From: Schizochytrium sp. TIO01
Lineage: Eukaryota > Sar > Bigyra > Thraustochytrida > Thraustochytriidae
Direction of reading: 5' to 3'
NCBI GenBank assembly: GCA_004764695.1
Contig: SMSO01000037.1
Location: forward strand, 2,735,837 to 2,799,836
DNA length: 64,000 bases
Positions 22,007 to 31,765 of this stretch are shown here, piece by piece (position 1 is the stretch's first letter; each line of letters starts with the position of its first letter). Under the pieces are notes generated by a model. The model was given only the letters and a program-made list of their open reading frames with translations. It searched no databases and was not told the origin of the DNA. The translations under genes were made by a program, and so were the position numbers.

Positions 22007-23545
22007 TACAAGGAAATTCTTCTTCTGATCTCAAAGCATACAGTTCAAAGAATTGGCACAGTTTAATCTTGGCTTTTAGCTTTGGCGTTGGCTTTGGTTC
22101 ATTATTTTACTTCGATTTTGCTGTTTCTTAGGGGTTGAACACTTCTGAGGCGCGCTTCAGCTCGGCAGCCACCCCGTCCACTACTTAATCGATCTTAATG
22201 TCCCACAATAATACTTGTTACCGTAGGTGAGGGAACATACATGCCGTATTGAGAACATGGGATTCGAGTGTGGGGTTCTCAAAAGAGCAAGAACTGTGTT
22301 AGTTGTGGCGTAGCCTTGCAACACGAGTTTGCTTCTTCTCTTCACTCCAAGTGGTTTTGTTTTGCAGAATCTCTAAGTGCGATATAGAAGAATGCAAATA
22401 AGTTTTACCTTTTATGATTGGATTGACATGTGTTGTACGAGTCAGGAACCAGTCAACACGTCTCTACATTTGGAAAGCATTCGAGGGTCAAAAAATACAA
22501 TTTCAGTTTCTCTATTCACTGATTTGCATATATATTATATTACGTCGACCATGTCCCCTTGCCTTCAGTCTCTATCCATTTTGTCGATGACGCTCCGATT
22601 TAGGTGTTCGCACAAGCTGGCTAGCGCGAATGATTACAATATTCTTTTCAAGGGCACAAGTAGGGACATAGACGATACCTACTGAAATGAAACCCTCTTT
22701 ATCGCTCTCAATTATATGCTTTTGCACAACTTGGATTGAGACTGCCTCTGCCAAGATTTCTGAAACTTTGTGGACGTTGGCATCACTCGCAGTCTATGTT
22801 CCATATTTCCTCCCGCAATTGTTTCAAATTAAAAGAAAAAGCGAACCTTATGGTAAGTAAGTAAAGCCTTTTCGTTTCCACTTTTCCTGATCTACCACTA
22901 CGTATCTAATGACAAAGTCGTAGTAGCGCCTACATAGTACCTGCTAACCTCTTTTAATGCAGAATACACGTCATCACTCACCACTGTCGTAAGGGTCGTG
23001 ACCATCGTCGGTGGTGACCCGCAAGACAGTCAGTCACAATGTCAAAACCAAAGCACATATCACGGCATGCCGAGACGTGGCCTTGCGCCACTTAACAAGC
23101 AGTCTCCCGAGTTCGAAGGCAAGTGCTTCACGAATAGGCATGCAGCCAAGCATGACGCAAGGCGCACACCTTAGGTCTTCACTTATGATCGCTTACTTTC
23201 CTCATTAATTCACATAATGATTGACGGTCCACGAATTAAACCTTTGTTCCCGCATCGATGCTCTTTTCAGTTTGAGAAGTTTGCTGTGATTAGAATGCAA
23301 TTCATCGTAAGCCACGCTTTTGCCTCTCGTTATTTCCAGCAACTCGATTCTGAGCACCAGAGACTGCTGCTGCCGAGATATTGAGCCCATGCAAGCATCA
23401 AAACGCTCCACTGGAGAACTCGGCAAGGGCGCAGAACTGGTTCAAGCGGAGCAGAAGAACGCTGCGCAGGAGAAAGCAAAGCACGCACTCTGAGACGCTC
23501 AGTCCTTCACGGAATGAATAAAGAAACCCAAAGAAACAAAGGAAA

Positions 23546-23572
23546 TAGTTTTTTAGTTTTTTAGTTTTTAAG
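23546..23572. repeat. TTTTTTAG-type tandem repeat
   Basis: Three imperfect copies of an AG-T6 unit, about 300 bases upstream of the beta-lyase start. Confidence 0.7.
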
Positions 23573-23888
23573 CAGCATCGAATGAATTTAGCGATTCTCT
23601 GAATCCCCTCGGGTGCCGGGGCGCAGGAGCTACAGCAGAGGGGCCACGAGGAAGACCGCGGCGAGGCGAACGTGGAGTGAAACCTTGCTGCTGCGAGAGG
23701 GTCCTCCAGTCGTGCTCGATGAGGCAGCAGAGGATTTGAGGAAAGAAAAAGTAATGGAAGAAGAAGACGTGGAGGTGCTACGTGCCGCTACCACTAACTA
23801 GTAGGAGTAACAATTGATTGACGCAAAGCAAAGCAAAGTAAAGCGAAGTGGAAATCGAAATCAGGGTCGAAGTCGCGAGCAAAACGGG

Positions 23889-26165
23889 ATGGCGCGCGAG
23901 GAAACTGCAGGGACCGCTCGCGTGCTGTCTGAAGAGCAAGACCAGTGGGACCGCGGTGGTTCTTCAATACTTGGTGACTCAGTTGTGCAGAGGATCTCAC
24001 GTGTGGTGCAGCAGCAGCAGCAGCAGGAACAACAAGATCAAGATTCTGCCGCCAAATCGACGACTATCATGAGCTCTAACGACAGCGAGGTTGGGAAGAC
24101 GAACGACCTTGCAAAGGTTGCCAGCGAAGACAACAGCTCCTCTACTATGAAAGACGAGGCCAAGGGCCACGAACACTCGAGGTCTGCAAGCTACGCGGAG
24201 GTTGCAGCTTCAGGCGTTGCTTCCGAAGATGCCACTACTGGTGTTATCTCTTCAAAGGGTACAGCGGAAAACGCAACTTCGGCAGAATCGTCCTCCAAGG
24301 TGCACTCCCAAAAAGGGCTTCAGAGAGGATGGACTTCAGAAGATAAGCCCGAGGGCCCAGGTTCCGACGCTGGGTCTTTCACGACAAGCCCAGTGCTGTC
24401 TCACGACAAGAGCCGTAGTACGAACCTCGTGATCGAGAACATGCTCTTGGATCCAAAGCAGCAGCGCTTCTCAGCAGTGCCTGAAGACGACTATAACCAG
24501 CTCCCGACGTATCCTTTGCGGCCGAGCTACAAGGAATACCATGCGAACCTGCGTCCTGCGAGTCGCCCAGTGGTTTTTGACGGGTGTCCAGATAACCCTT
24601 ACAGACCGTGCTCAGTCCCAATCTATCAGACTAGCACATACGAGCAACCCAAGTCTACGGAATTTGGACCCTATGATTACACTCGTTCTGGAAACCCGAC
24701 ACGAACAGCGCTTGAAAAGCAAGTCGCCATGCTCGAGCATGCCCACGCTGCGTTTGCTTTTTCTACGGGTATGGCTGCTCTCAACTGCGTGACACGCCTG
24801 CTCAAAAGTGGAGATTGCATCCTTGTGGGTTCGGATATCTACGGAGGATTCCATCGCCTTGTGAGTCGAGTTACATCTCTGTACAACGTCAGCGTGAAGT
24901 TTGTGCCTACATGGGACCTCGATGCGGTGCAGCACGCCCTAGCGACTATTCCCAACGTGCGCATGCTGCACATTGAGACGCCCAGTAACCCGCTTATGAA
25001 GGTCAGTGATCTCCGTGCCCTCGCGGACTTACTCAAGCCGTATGACGTCTTGCTTTCCGTGGACAACACCATGATGAGCCCACATCTCCAAGTGCCCCTC
25101 AACCATGGTGCTCATATCGTTGTGCACAGCATGACGAAGTTCTTTGGAGGTCACTCCGATACGATGGGTGGCATCGTCTGTGTCTCTAACGAGGAGCTTG
25201 CGCAGAAGATCGCTTTTTTTCAGAATGCCGAGGGATCTGGACTTGGACCTTTTGACTGCTGGCTGTTCTTGCGAGGCATTAAGACGCTCGCAATTCGCGT
25301 GGAGCGAGCGCAGGAAAATGCACAGCGCATTGCGGCCTTCTTGAAGCGTCAGTCGCTCGTAAAAGATATCTATTACGCAGGTCTCGAGCCTGATCAAGAG
25401 CAAATGCGCAAACATGATCAAGCATCTAGAGACTACAAAATCCATATGGGTCAAGCCAAGGGTGGTGGCAGCCTCATGTCCTTTACGACAGGATCCGTAG
25501 AAATCTCTCGCCGTATCATTGATTCGCTGCGACTCTTCAAGCTGACCGTGTCTTTCGGATCATGTAACTCGCTCTGTGAAATGCCCTCTACCCTCTCACA
25601 CGCCTCCATTCCGGCTCATCTGCGGACCATTCCTGACGACCTCATTCGTCTCTCTGTAGGCATTGAAGATGTAAATGACCTCCTTGAGGACCTCGCGCAG
25701 GCCTTGACCCTCGCAGCGTCAACATGCCCCTTGCCACCGCGTGAACGGTCTGCGTCTCTGCACCGATCACGGGTTATGCCCGCTCTTCCTGAACAAAACT
25801 CCCCTGCGAAGGCTTCATACGAAGAGGAAGTAACCGAGTCCACGCCGCACTTTATTGGCAAAAAGCTTCGCACGCTCTCCAGCAAAATTACCACGCTGAT
25901 TACGCAGACTGGGTCCAGCGGTCGTGAGATGGCTGCCCACGATGCATTTGGTTTCCCTGATATTGACGCGCACACTCCCAGGACGAGTGACAGTGCGACA
26001 GCCTCTGCTGCCGCAGTAGCTGCGACTGTCGCTGCTGTTGCTGCTGCTGATAACAATGATGCCAACAACCGGGTTATGATGGCGATGGGCTTTGCTGCTT
26101 TTATGGGCGGCATTGCCACAGCCCTGCTCCTTCAACCTCTTGTGGCTCATCATAGACTTGACTAA
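23889..26165 (+). CDS. cystathionine beta-lyase, plant-type, with long N-terminal extension and C-terminal membrane anchor
   Basis: This PLP enzyme splits cystathionine to homocysteine, pyruvate and ammonia in methionine synthesis. The frame opens at TTG 23814; the first ATG, 23889, gives 758 residues. The catalytic core (about 221-608) includes GPYDYTRSGNPTR (260-272), SGMAAL-type substrate-loop equivalent STGMAALN, VDNTMMSP and the PLP lysine K417 in HSMTKFFGGHSD. GSGLGPFDCWLFLRGIKT and SHASIPAHLR match plant plastid beta-lyases more closely than cystathionine gamma-lyases, so I prefer beta-lyase. Usual family cores are about 380-400 residues. Here there is about 220 residues of Ser/Gln-rich, disordered N-terminal sequence and about 150 at the C terminus, which ends in an alanine-rich stretch and a hydrophobic helix (about 728-750: MMAMGFAAFMGGIATALLL) plus a short polar tail, as in tail-anchored proteins. 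No transit peptide is obvious. Confidence 0.93.
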   Translation: MAREETAGTARVLSEEQDQWDRGGSSILGDSVVQRISRVVQQQQQQEQQDQDSAAKSTTIMSSNDSEVGKTNDLAKVASEDNSSSTMKDEAKGHEHSRSASYAEVAASGVASEDATTGVISSKGTAENATSAESSSKVHSQKGLQRGWTSEDKPEGPGSDAGSFTTSPVLSHDKSRSTNLVIENMLLDPKQQRFSAVPEDDYNQLPTYPLRPSYKEYHANLRPASRPVVFDGCPDNPYRPCSVPIYQTSTYEQPKSTEFGPYDYTRSGNPTRTALEKQVAMLEHAHAAFAFSTGMAALNCVTRLLKSGDCILVGSDIYGGFHRLVSRVTSLYNVSVKFVPTWDLDAVQHALATIPNVRMLHIETPSNPLMKVSDLRALADLLKPYDVLLSVDNTMMSPHLQVPLNHGAHIVVHSMTKFFGGHSDTMGGIVCVSNEELAQKIAFFQNAEGSGLGPFDCWLFLRGIKTLAIRVERAQENAQRIAAFLKRQSLVKDIYYAGLEPDQEQMRKHDQASRDYKIHMGQAKGGGSLMSFTTGSVEISRRIIDSLRLFKLTVSFGSCNSLCEMPSTLSHASIPAHLRTIPDDLIRLSVGIEDVNDLLEDLAQALTLAASTCPLPPRERSASLHRSRVMPALPEQNSPAKASYEEEVTESTPHFIGKKLRTLSSKITTLITQTGSSGREMAAHDAFGFPDIDAHTPRTSDSATASAAAVAATVAAVAAADNNDANNRVMMAMGFAAFMGGIATALLLQPLVAHHRLD

Positions 26166-26702
26166 ATGCACAGTACTGTTACTCCCTTTCCTATCCTCTT
26201 GGATCCGAGCGAAAATACTACATACAAGCTTCGGCTTTGGCCTGTTGATATGCACGTGTTTCCCTATTTCTTCACTTTCTCTACAACTTCTTCCTTTTTT
26301 ATCTTCATTTCTTTACACTTTTTCTTCTCATCCTTCAATTGTCCTTTCATCCGAATCATCCCCACCAAAGGTACTATTGTTTGCAAGTGCCGACCGACAG
26401 CTCTTTCACACTGTGGTACTAGAATCTGCTGTTTCTTCATTTGTGCGAAGAAAATTTGGATTTTTGCACATCCATTATCATATTATTAATTACGAAAGAT
26501 ATATTTTGATGAATGATTGTCGTTGACAAAGATAAAGTGGACAATCTTGCTTGTCGTGCTGCAACATGTCGTACAAGATAAAAGTATAATAATTCTCTCT
26601 TCCAATTTCCAGATGCAGGTGTTACAATTTTCATTTTTATTCCATTTTACATTAATGTATATGTGCGAGTTTAAATTCACATGACGTGCTGTCGAATCAA
26701 CT
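26166..26702. other. convergent 3' intergenic region
   Basis: About 540 bases between convergent genes; the first half is strongly pyrimidine-rich. Frames there are Phe/Ser/Leu low complexity and are not convincing. Confidence 0.4.
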
Positions 26703-28133
26703 TCAGGAAACAAAGTCTACTAGTGCCAGGGAACCACGTGGAGGCTTTATCCGAGGGTGATTAACTTTTACGCCGCTTTCATTGTTAGATCTATCACCGA
26801 TATCATCATTATCGTCACTATCTGAGCTTTCTGGAGGGCTACCCTGTAAGACTTGGCGATCGCCGATAGCAAGTGCGACTGAACGACCCTGAGGAGAAAA
26901 TGAAACACCGTTTACAACCATTGAATAGTTTTCGGAAGTCCAAAGGGGTAATGGTAGAGGCTGCTTTTCATTAGTAACCATTGCGTCTAGCCTATATACC
27001 ATAGCTTGCCCTTGACAACTTCCTGTCACAAGGTATTGATCTGTTGCATCTAGATCAAAATAGATTCGTTGATTCGTATGCGCATCACGCGGAAACCAAC
27101 CTATTGGGTCGTCTAGCTTGCGAAGGTCCCACATACGAATATGACCACCTCGACGCCCAGCAGTTAGTAGACGAGTTCCGCACCGCGTAAACTTGACTTG
27201 TGTGAGCCCTCCAGAATGTCCAGGGATTTGCTTCAAGCTCTGGGTCATGTCACTCTCATCATACAAGGCGAACGTGCCGTCGTAAGAACCCACAACTAGT
27301 TTACCTGGCTCAGTTGGATGAGGTGCAAAGCACGAGAGTATCCCACGCTGGCCAAACGGAGATTTACGCGTTGGAGATGTAGCAAAGTGTTGCACCTGTG
27401 GCCCTGGTCGGTTCACATCAAATACATAAACACCGCGCTCCACTCCAGCATAGATGCGTTGTCCCGTCATGTTGAACTCTAAAGAGAGTGCTGTTGAAAG
27501 CTCATCCAGTGCATTGACACATTTATAAGAAGCACGCAAGTGCCCATAATATGCATCCCATAAGTGAATTGGCTGGCTTCGTGCAGAGCTCAAAAAGCAG
27601 CACGATCCTGGCACGTTGCTGTCCATCCCAGGATACCAAGCATAATCAAAGATGCTATCACCTTCTTGGTACGACAGAATCGGCGAAGGTGTGCTGTTCA
27701 TTGCAATAGTTTCTCTTTCGTAAATCCTGAGTGCATTATCATTGCCAGCACTCAGCAAGCAGAGACCATCCGGTGAAAATTTGACTCCATTCCAGAATTT
27801 GACATTGTCTAATTCTACGTTTCTGGCTACAATTTCTGGCCGGCCCAACCCAAAACAGTTTTCGACACGACCTTTTGAGTCAAGCTCTTGTTTTCTAGAT
27901 TCATTTATGGCCTGATTATTTCCATTCAACCCTGCTTCAGGTTCTGTCAATTTCGTCTTTGTCTCTGCCAAATTCGACGGCTGTACCTCTCCGCCACTCC
28001 TGCCTGTGGAGTCCTGTCGCTGCCGTTTTAGAGGCTTTTCATCTACCGCTTCAGATCGCCTCTGCTGCTGATTGACCCTCGCCAGTATCCCAGCAAGGCC
28101 AGATAGGCCGCCAGACTTCGCTGGAGTTGTCAT
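26703..28133 (-). CDS. WRAP53/TCAB1-like WD-repeat protein
   Basis: In animals WRAP53 (TCAB1) binds the CAB box of scaRNAs and telomerase RNA and delivers them to Cajal bodies. The frame extends to a GTG (28139), but the ATG at 28133 gives 476 residues. A basic, Gln-rich N-terminal part (1-95) is followed by a WD-repeat propeller (about 98-435). Family hallmarks are KFSPDGLCLLSAGNDNALRI, IFDYAWYPGM, QPIHLWDAYYGHLRASYK, LDELSTALSLEFN, PGHSGGLTQVKF, TAGRRGGHIRMWDLRK and TNQRIYFDLDATDQYLVTGS; this last block is almost identical to the human sequence. An acidic Asp/Ser stretch lies near the C terminus. It is divergent from the RRG7-like gene across only about 205 bases and convergent with the beta-lyase. 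Confidence 0.94.
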   Translation of the reverse strand: MTTPAKSGGLSGLAGILARVNQQQRRSEAVDEKPLKRQRQDSTGRSGGEVQPSNLAETKTKLTEPEAGLNGNNQAINESRKQELDSKGRVENCFGLGRPEIVARNVELDNVKFWNGVKFSPDGLCLLSAGNDNALRIYERETIAMNSTPSPILSYQEGDSIFDYAWYPGMDSNVPGSCCFLSSARSQPIHLWDAYYGHLRASYKCVNALDELSTALSLEFNMTGQRIYAGVERGVYVFDVNRPGPQVQHFATSPTRKSPFGQRGILSCFAPHPTEPGKLVVGSYDGTFALYDESDMTQSLKQIPGHSGGLTQVKFTRCGTRLLTAGRRGGHIRMWDLRKLDDPIGWFPRDAHTNQRIYFDLDATDQYLVTGSCQGQAMVYRLDAMVTNEKQPLPLPLWTSENYSMVVNGVSFSPQGRSVALAIGDRQVLQGSPPESSDSDDNDDIGDRSNNESGVKVNHPRIKPPRGSLALVDFVS

Positions 28134-28338
28134 GGCCACGATGGTTTCGAGGTTTGCCTTGCCTTCGATTTTTTCTTCAAGAGTGTTGTCAACAAAAAAA
28201 CAAATTTAAAAGAAGTTGGTAATTAGGTAATTGTCGATTCGATCTTCTTTTTTTTCTGTTTTCTTTTTTTGTTTTTTGGGGGGGGAACTTAACTACTACT
28301 TCTGCAAACCCAGAACAAGCATTTTCGTCGATGCTGCG
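28134..28338. promoter_or_regulatory. short bidirectional promoter (WRAP53 / RRG7-like)
   Basis: Only 205 bases separate two divergent ATGs, so both genes must share this region for initiation. It contains oligo-A and oligo-T tracts and a G8 run (about 28278-28285). No single element can be named. Confidence 0.5.
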
Positions 28339-29214
28339 ATGGCGCTCTCACGTGGTGTTCGAGAGGGTTCTGCATTTGAGGCAGCATGCCAGCTGGCCCT
28401 CAAGCACCTTGGAATGAGTCTTCATGTTCGTGGAGGTGCTGGTGATGGAGGTATTGATCTTGTCGGGAGATGGCGCCTACCGCAACCAAGGATGCAAAGC
28501 TACAACTCTATCGAGCTCGAAATCGACGCTAAGAAAATGGATATGATCAGCAAACCGCCAAGAAATAAGAACCAAAAATCGCCACCATCAGGGATTCTCG
28601 CCAAATCAAGAACATCAGTTGAAGTTGATCATAGATTACTAGCAGAACCCAAAAAGATTCGTTCTTTGGAAGCTCGAGCATTGGCAGCGGCGGCAGCTCA
28701 TGCAGCTCATGCAAACTCAAATTCTGTGGAGGTAAGGACTACGCTTAAGTCACCCTCACAATTGGTTTCCATCCCACAAGACCTATCTTCTTCAACATCA
28801 TTGCTGGAATCTGCGAGTTTCGGGGACAGAGAACTAAATATGCATCATCAACAATTAGCCAGGGTTATACGAGTAGGTGTGCAGTGCAAGAGCTTTCAGA
28901 GCGCGAAAATATCTGTAAGCACAATCAGAGAGCTAGAAGGCAGTCTAGCTGTATTATCAGGACTTCATGCAGGCCTAGTATGTGCACATTCGGGGTACAC
29001 CTCTGCAGCTGTGAACTTGTGCCGACGTTCCGATTTACCACTAGGTTTGCTTAGTTTTAATGGACCTGAATGCAAACATCTCACATTTTGCTTTATAAAT
29101 AACGCCATGCGCTCACTATTGCCACTTTTGCAGGTGTCAGAACAGCGCCCAACTTCATCATCCTGTGGTCGTGCCCGCATCCTCTACGATGGGGTGCCAT
29201 TCTCATGTCTGTAA
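28339..29214 (+). CDS. RRG7/Mrr-like restriction-endonuclease-fold protein
   Basis: The frame opens upstream at TTG 28231, but that leader is Phe-rich and encoded by T tracts; the first ATG, 28339, gives 291 residues. The N-terminal part reads EGSAFEAACQLALKHLG (E14 is a candidate motif residue), then GGAGDGGIDLVGRW (32-45), the signature of the RRG7/DUF2034 and Mrr-type PD-(D/E)xK fold with D40 as the metal-binding aspartate. The matching QCK occurs at 182-184 (VGVQCKSF). The C-terminal part has FAG-type core strands (LHAGLVCAHSGYTSAAVNLC). Fungal RRG7 is a mitochondrial protein needed for respiratory growth. Oddly, about 135 residues of Lys/Ser/Ala-rich, low-complexity sequence separate the D and QxK motifs, far more than in Mrr proteins, presumably an expanded loop. 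Nuclease activity is unproven. Confidence 0.8.
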   Translation: MALSRGVREGSAFEAACQLALKHLGMSLHVRGGAGDGGIDLVGRWRLPQPRMQSYNSIELEIDAKKMDMISKPPRNKNQKSPPSGILAKSRTSVEVDHRLLAEPKKIRSLEARALAAAAAHAAHANSNSVEVRTTLKSPSQLVSIPQDLSSSTSLLESASFGDRELNMHHQQLARVIRVGVQCKSFQSAKISVSTIRELEGSLAVLSGLHAGLVCAHSGYTSAAVNLCRRSDLPLGLLSFNGPECKHLTFCFINNAMRSLLPLLQVSEQRPTSSSCGRARILYDGVPFSCL

Positions 29215-29433
29215 ACCCATAGATCAAAATATCACAGGCCACAGTGATATATTTGTCAAACAAAGTGCTATATTGCCCCCATTATGTTTATAGGAAATCA
29301 CAAACTGCTAAGGAAAGGAAATTTGCCATCGTTTCTTTGGTAATATATCGAATAATAGAGCACACATTACTCCAGAAAAGGATAGAAGAAGAAAATAATA
29401 CAAATAGGTATGAATTTATCAAATCGAGAAAAC

Positions 29434-31167
29434 CTAGTGTGGAGGCTCACTTTGATCGGCATGTTGTTTACTAACCGTTTGGCGGTCAGGGAGCTGATTT
29501 GATACGGATGGTGACGTTCGGTCAGGCTGGTTGCTCGATTGGCTTGTGTATGAATTATTGCGCTGGGGAAAATTTGATGCAGACGACTCAACTTCTGCCA
29601 AGACCAAACTCGGGCTATCGGTTTGTGGAGTTGAATCCTGAGACCTGCGTAGTTCCAGAGTGTCTAACCGCACCCCTGTGGCATTTCTACTTTGTGGTTG
29701 ATTGTCACTAAAATCTCGCGGAAGCTGAGAACTCATACTCATGCCCTCTGAAATATGATTTCCCAACGAAGATTGATCTTGTGCTTGTGGAGAGGTTTGC
29801 TTGGTGTGAGCAGACTCTCCTGTGCTCTCTGCTGCTATTCGTGCACGCTTTTCTGGTGGGTCGTAGTGTAAAGCCTCTTCAGACTTTTCCCGCCGACGCC
29901 ATGATGCATAAATACTATCAAAGTGTTTTTTAAACACCTCTTCAGAGACTTCAGCCTGCACGTGTGACCAGACAAGATCAGAGATCTTAGGTTTTCGCGT
30001 TCGATCGCCCTTACTCAGCCGTTTGACAGTAGGGCCCCATTTGTACAGAGCATCCTTGATTGCGTATCGTCCATGGATGATTTGATTATTTGGATCTAAG
30101 CGACCCATTTTCCACCACTCACTATCTTCACCGTCGGTTGGCTTTTTGGTTGTGTTAACATGCGTCTGATTAGTATTTGCATTCGCGCCTAGGTATGTTG
30201 TGGTATTAGTTGAGTCCCCGGTGGGTCCTGCAGCATCTCCAGAAGTTTCACTAATCATGACACTGTTTCCTGTGCCTGTACCGGACGAAATTCCCTGGTG
30301 AGAGTCGGTGAAGTGAGAAGCCATGCCTTGTTGGCATGCGAGAATCCATCGATGAATAATAGCCTGTTCTTCCTTCCCTGGCAGTAATGCAATAGCGCGA
30401 ACTGTTTCTTGGCTATCTAAGAACGCAAAACGGAATGGAAGGCCTGCGAGTGCTGCGCCACGCCAACGCTTCTCTACATCAGCCACGACACGACTATATT
30501 CAGAAGAGTCGGGAACACGCACATGCTCTACTTTCTGTTCCTCTATTCTAGCTAAGTTATCCTTTTCAAGTTTAATGATTGCCTCCGCAGGAGTGTCAGG
30601 CGAAACAATTGAAACTGCTGCATCCGGATCCAGAGTCAGCTGCGGTCGAGTCGTATTTGCAAATTTCTGAACTCCTTCTTCACTGTTACGTTGTATCAAG
30701 AGTCGACCTTGATGTTGGTTTGCGCTCCACAAAATCGCCGTCCAGAGCGCTCCGATTCGATCTCTAAGCGTTGCCTCAGCGACCTCAAGTTCTCTGTCCT
30801 TCAAAGGATTTCCTTGTCTCCCAGGAAACGCGCACATTTCCAGCAGTTCTCGTAAAGGTCTCAGGTCAATATTATCCTTTTGGTTTTTCAAGAACTCGTC
30901 ACATAGATCTAAATCTCTGATTCTATCGTTGTTACTCTTTGCATCGGCCACTTTATTATCTGCATCTGCATTGGCATTGGCATTGCCAATGCCCTGCCTA
31001 TCACCATTGCCTTCGCCGCTATTTACACCACGAGCAGAAACTGTCGCGTTTCCACCAGCTTCATCCTCTGTTGTGTCAGTGCTAGTTTGCGAGCGTGGTC
31101 CCCGCACAAAGACAAACGCGAGGGGCTTCTCTACCACAGTCGCATCATCCTTGTCAGGCTGGGCCAT
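29434..31167 (-). CDS. uncharacterised 577-residue protein, probably nuclear
   Basis: No family was recognised. It starts at the ATG at 31167. Two ordered-looking blocks stand out. The first (about residues 95-290) is helical, with LPFRFAFLDSQETVRAIALL and HRWILACQQGM. The second (about 350-450) is basic and aromatic (EWWKMGRLDPNNQIIHGRY, LYKWGPTVKRLSKGDRTRKP, SIYASWRRREKS, PPEKRARIA), with the look of a nucleic-acid-binding or protein-interaction module and a possible nuclear signal. Between and after them are long Asn/Thr/Gly- and Ser/Gln-rich disordered stretches. The frame is long and uninterrupted and sits between expressed-looking genes, so a real gene is likely; it is divergent from CSL4 and convergent with the RRG7-like gene (219 bases apart). 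Confidence 0.85.
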   Translation of the reverse strand: MAQPDKDDATVVEKPLAFVFVRGPRSQTSTDTTEDEAGGNATVSARGVNSGEGNGDRQGIGNANANADADNKVADAKSNNDRIRDLDLCDEFLKNQKDNIDLRPLRELLEMCAFPGRQGNPLKDRELEVAEATLRDRIGALWTAILWSANQHQGRLLIQRNSEEGVQKFANTTRPQLTLDPDAAVSIVSPDTPAEAIIKLEKDNLARIEEQKVEHVRVPDSSEYSRVVADVEKRWRGAALAGLPFRFAFLDSQETVRAIALLPGKEEQAIIHRWILACQQGMASHFTDSHQGISSGTGTGNSVMISETSGDAAGPTGDSTNTTTYLGANANTNQTHVNTTKKPTDGEDSEWWKMGRLDPNNQIIHGRYAIKDALYKWGPTVKRLSKGDRTRKPKISDLVWSHVQAEVSEEVFKKHFDSIYASWRRREKSEEALHYDPPEKRARIAAESTGESAHTKQTSPQAQDQSSLGNHISEGMSMSSQLPRDFSDNQPQSRNATGVRLDTLELRRSQDSTPQTDSPSLVLAEVESSASNFPQRNNSYTSQSSNQPDRTSPSVSNQLPDRQTVSKQHADQSEPPH

Positions 31168-31765
31168 CTCTTCCGCTATTGATCGTCAGTTTGCAACGCC
31201 GTTTCGCACCTACAACTTTCGTCTCGACGAGGACAACTTTGAGGGCAAAAATACCTTCTTTTACTAATCTATCTGTTTGAGCCAATTTTAATAATAACCA
31301 ACTCATTGACACGGTTCCTCATAAGTTCCTCAATTGTTCTCTTTTGTTCCCCGCACATATCACGAATGTTTAATAAGAAAATTGTAAAATGGTATCTGTA
31401 CAACCAAGGCAAGTTCCGTTCTTTAATTGTTCTCCCAACCATATACCTGCCTAATAGTACGCTGTTCTGTGTTATTTATATTTTTAACCATGTTGTATCA
31501 TATAGTGCTTATAAAAATATACAATAGACTATACGCAACCATACATTATTTTCAAAATGAAATAATAATAGAATTTTGAGAGATGTGAATGCCGATTTGA
31601 GTGATTGACAAGTGAATTTAATTAGTTCAAAGCAGTGATTGGCCTTGAGCGTCTCTTGCAAATCGTCATCACTCCTGCTCTTTGGGGGATTTCTAGCTAC
31701 AGGAATCCATTCGCTTAAGTCTCCCTCTCCTTACGTACCACTTTACTCAACTCCTTCTCTTCGCC
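31168..31765. promoter_or_regulatory. divergent intergenic region (unknown protein / CSL4)
   Basis: About 600 bases between divergent ATGs, AT-rich in the middle (31300-31620), expected to carry both promoters. No gene recognised. Confidence 0.4.

Larger units (their letters stand above)
19775..23888. other. 4.1-kb gene-poor region upstream of the beta-lyase
   Basis: Spacer between divergent genes, AT- and pyrimidine-rich, with short frames only. It contains the GGATT tandem (21986-22006) and the TTTTTTAG tandem (about 23546-23572). The last 300 bases (23590-23888) are GC-rich and in frame with the beta-lyase but contain a TAG at 23799-23801, so they are taken as its leader. No RNA gene was recognised. 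Confidence 0.4.

Noticed and set aside
23613-23801. Upstream frame as an extra N-terminal exon of the beta-lyase
   Set aside because: It opens at GTG, is in the same frame but ends at TAG before the gene, and no splice pair is evident.
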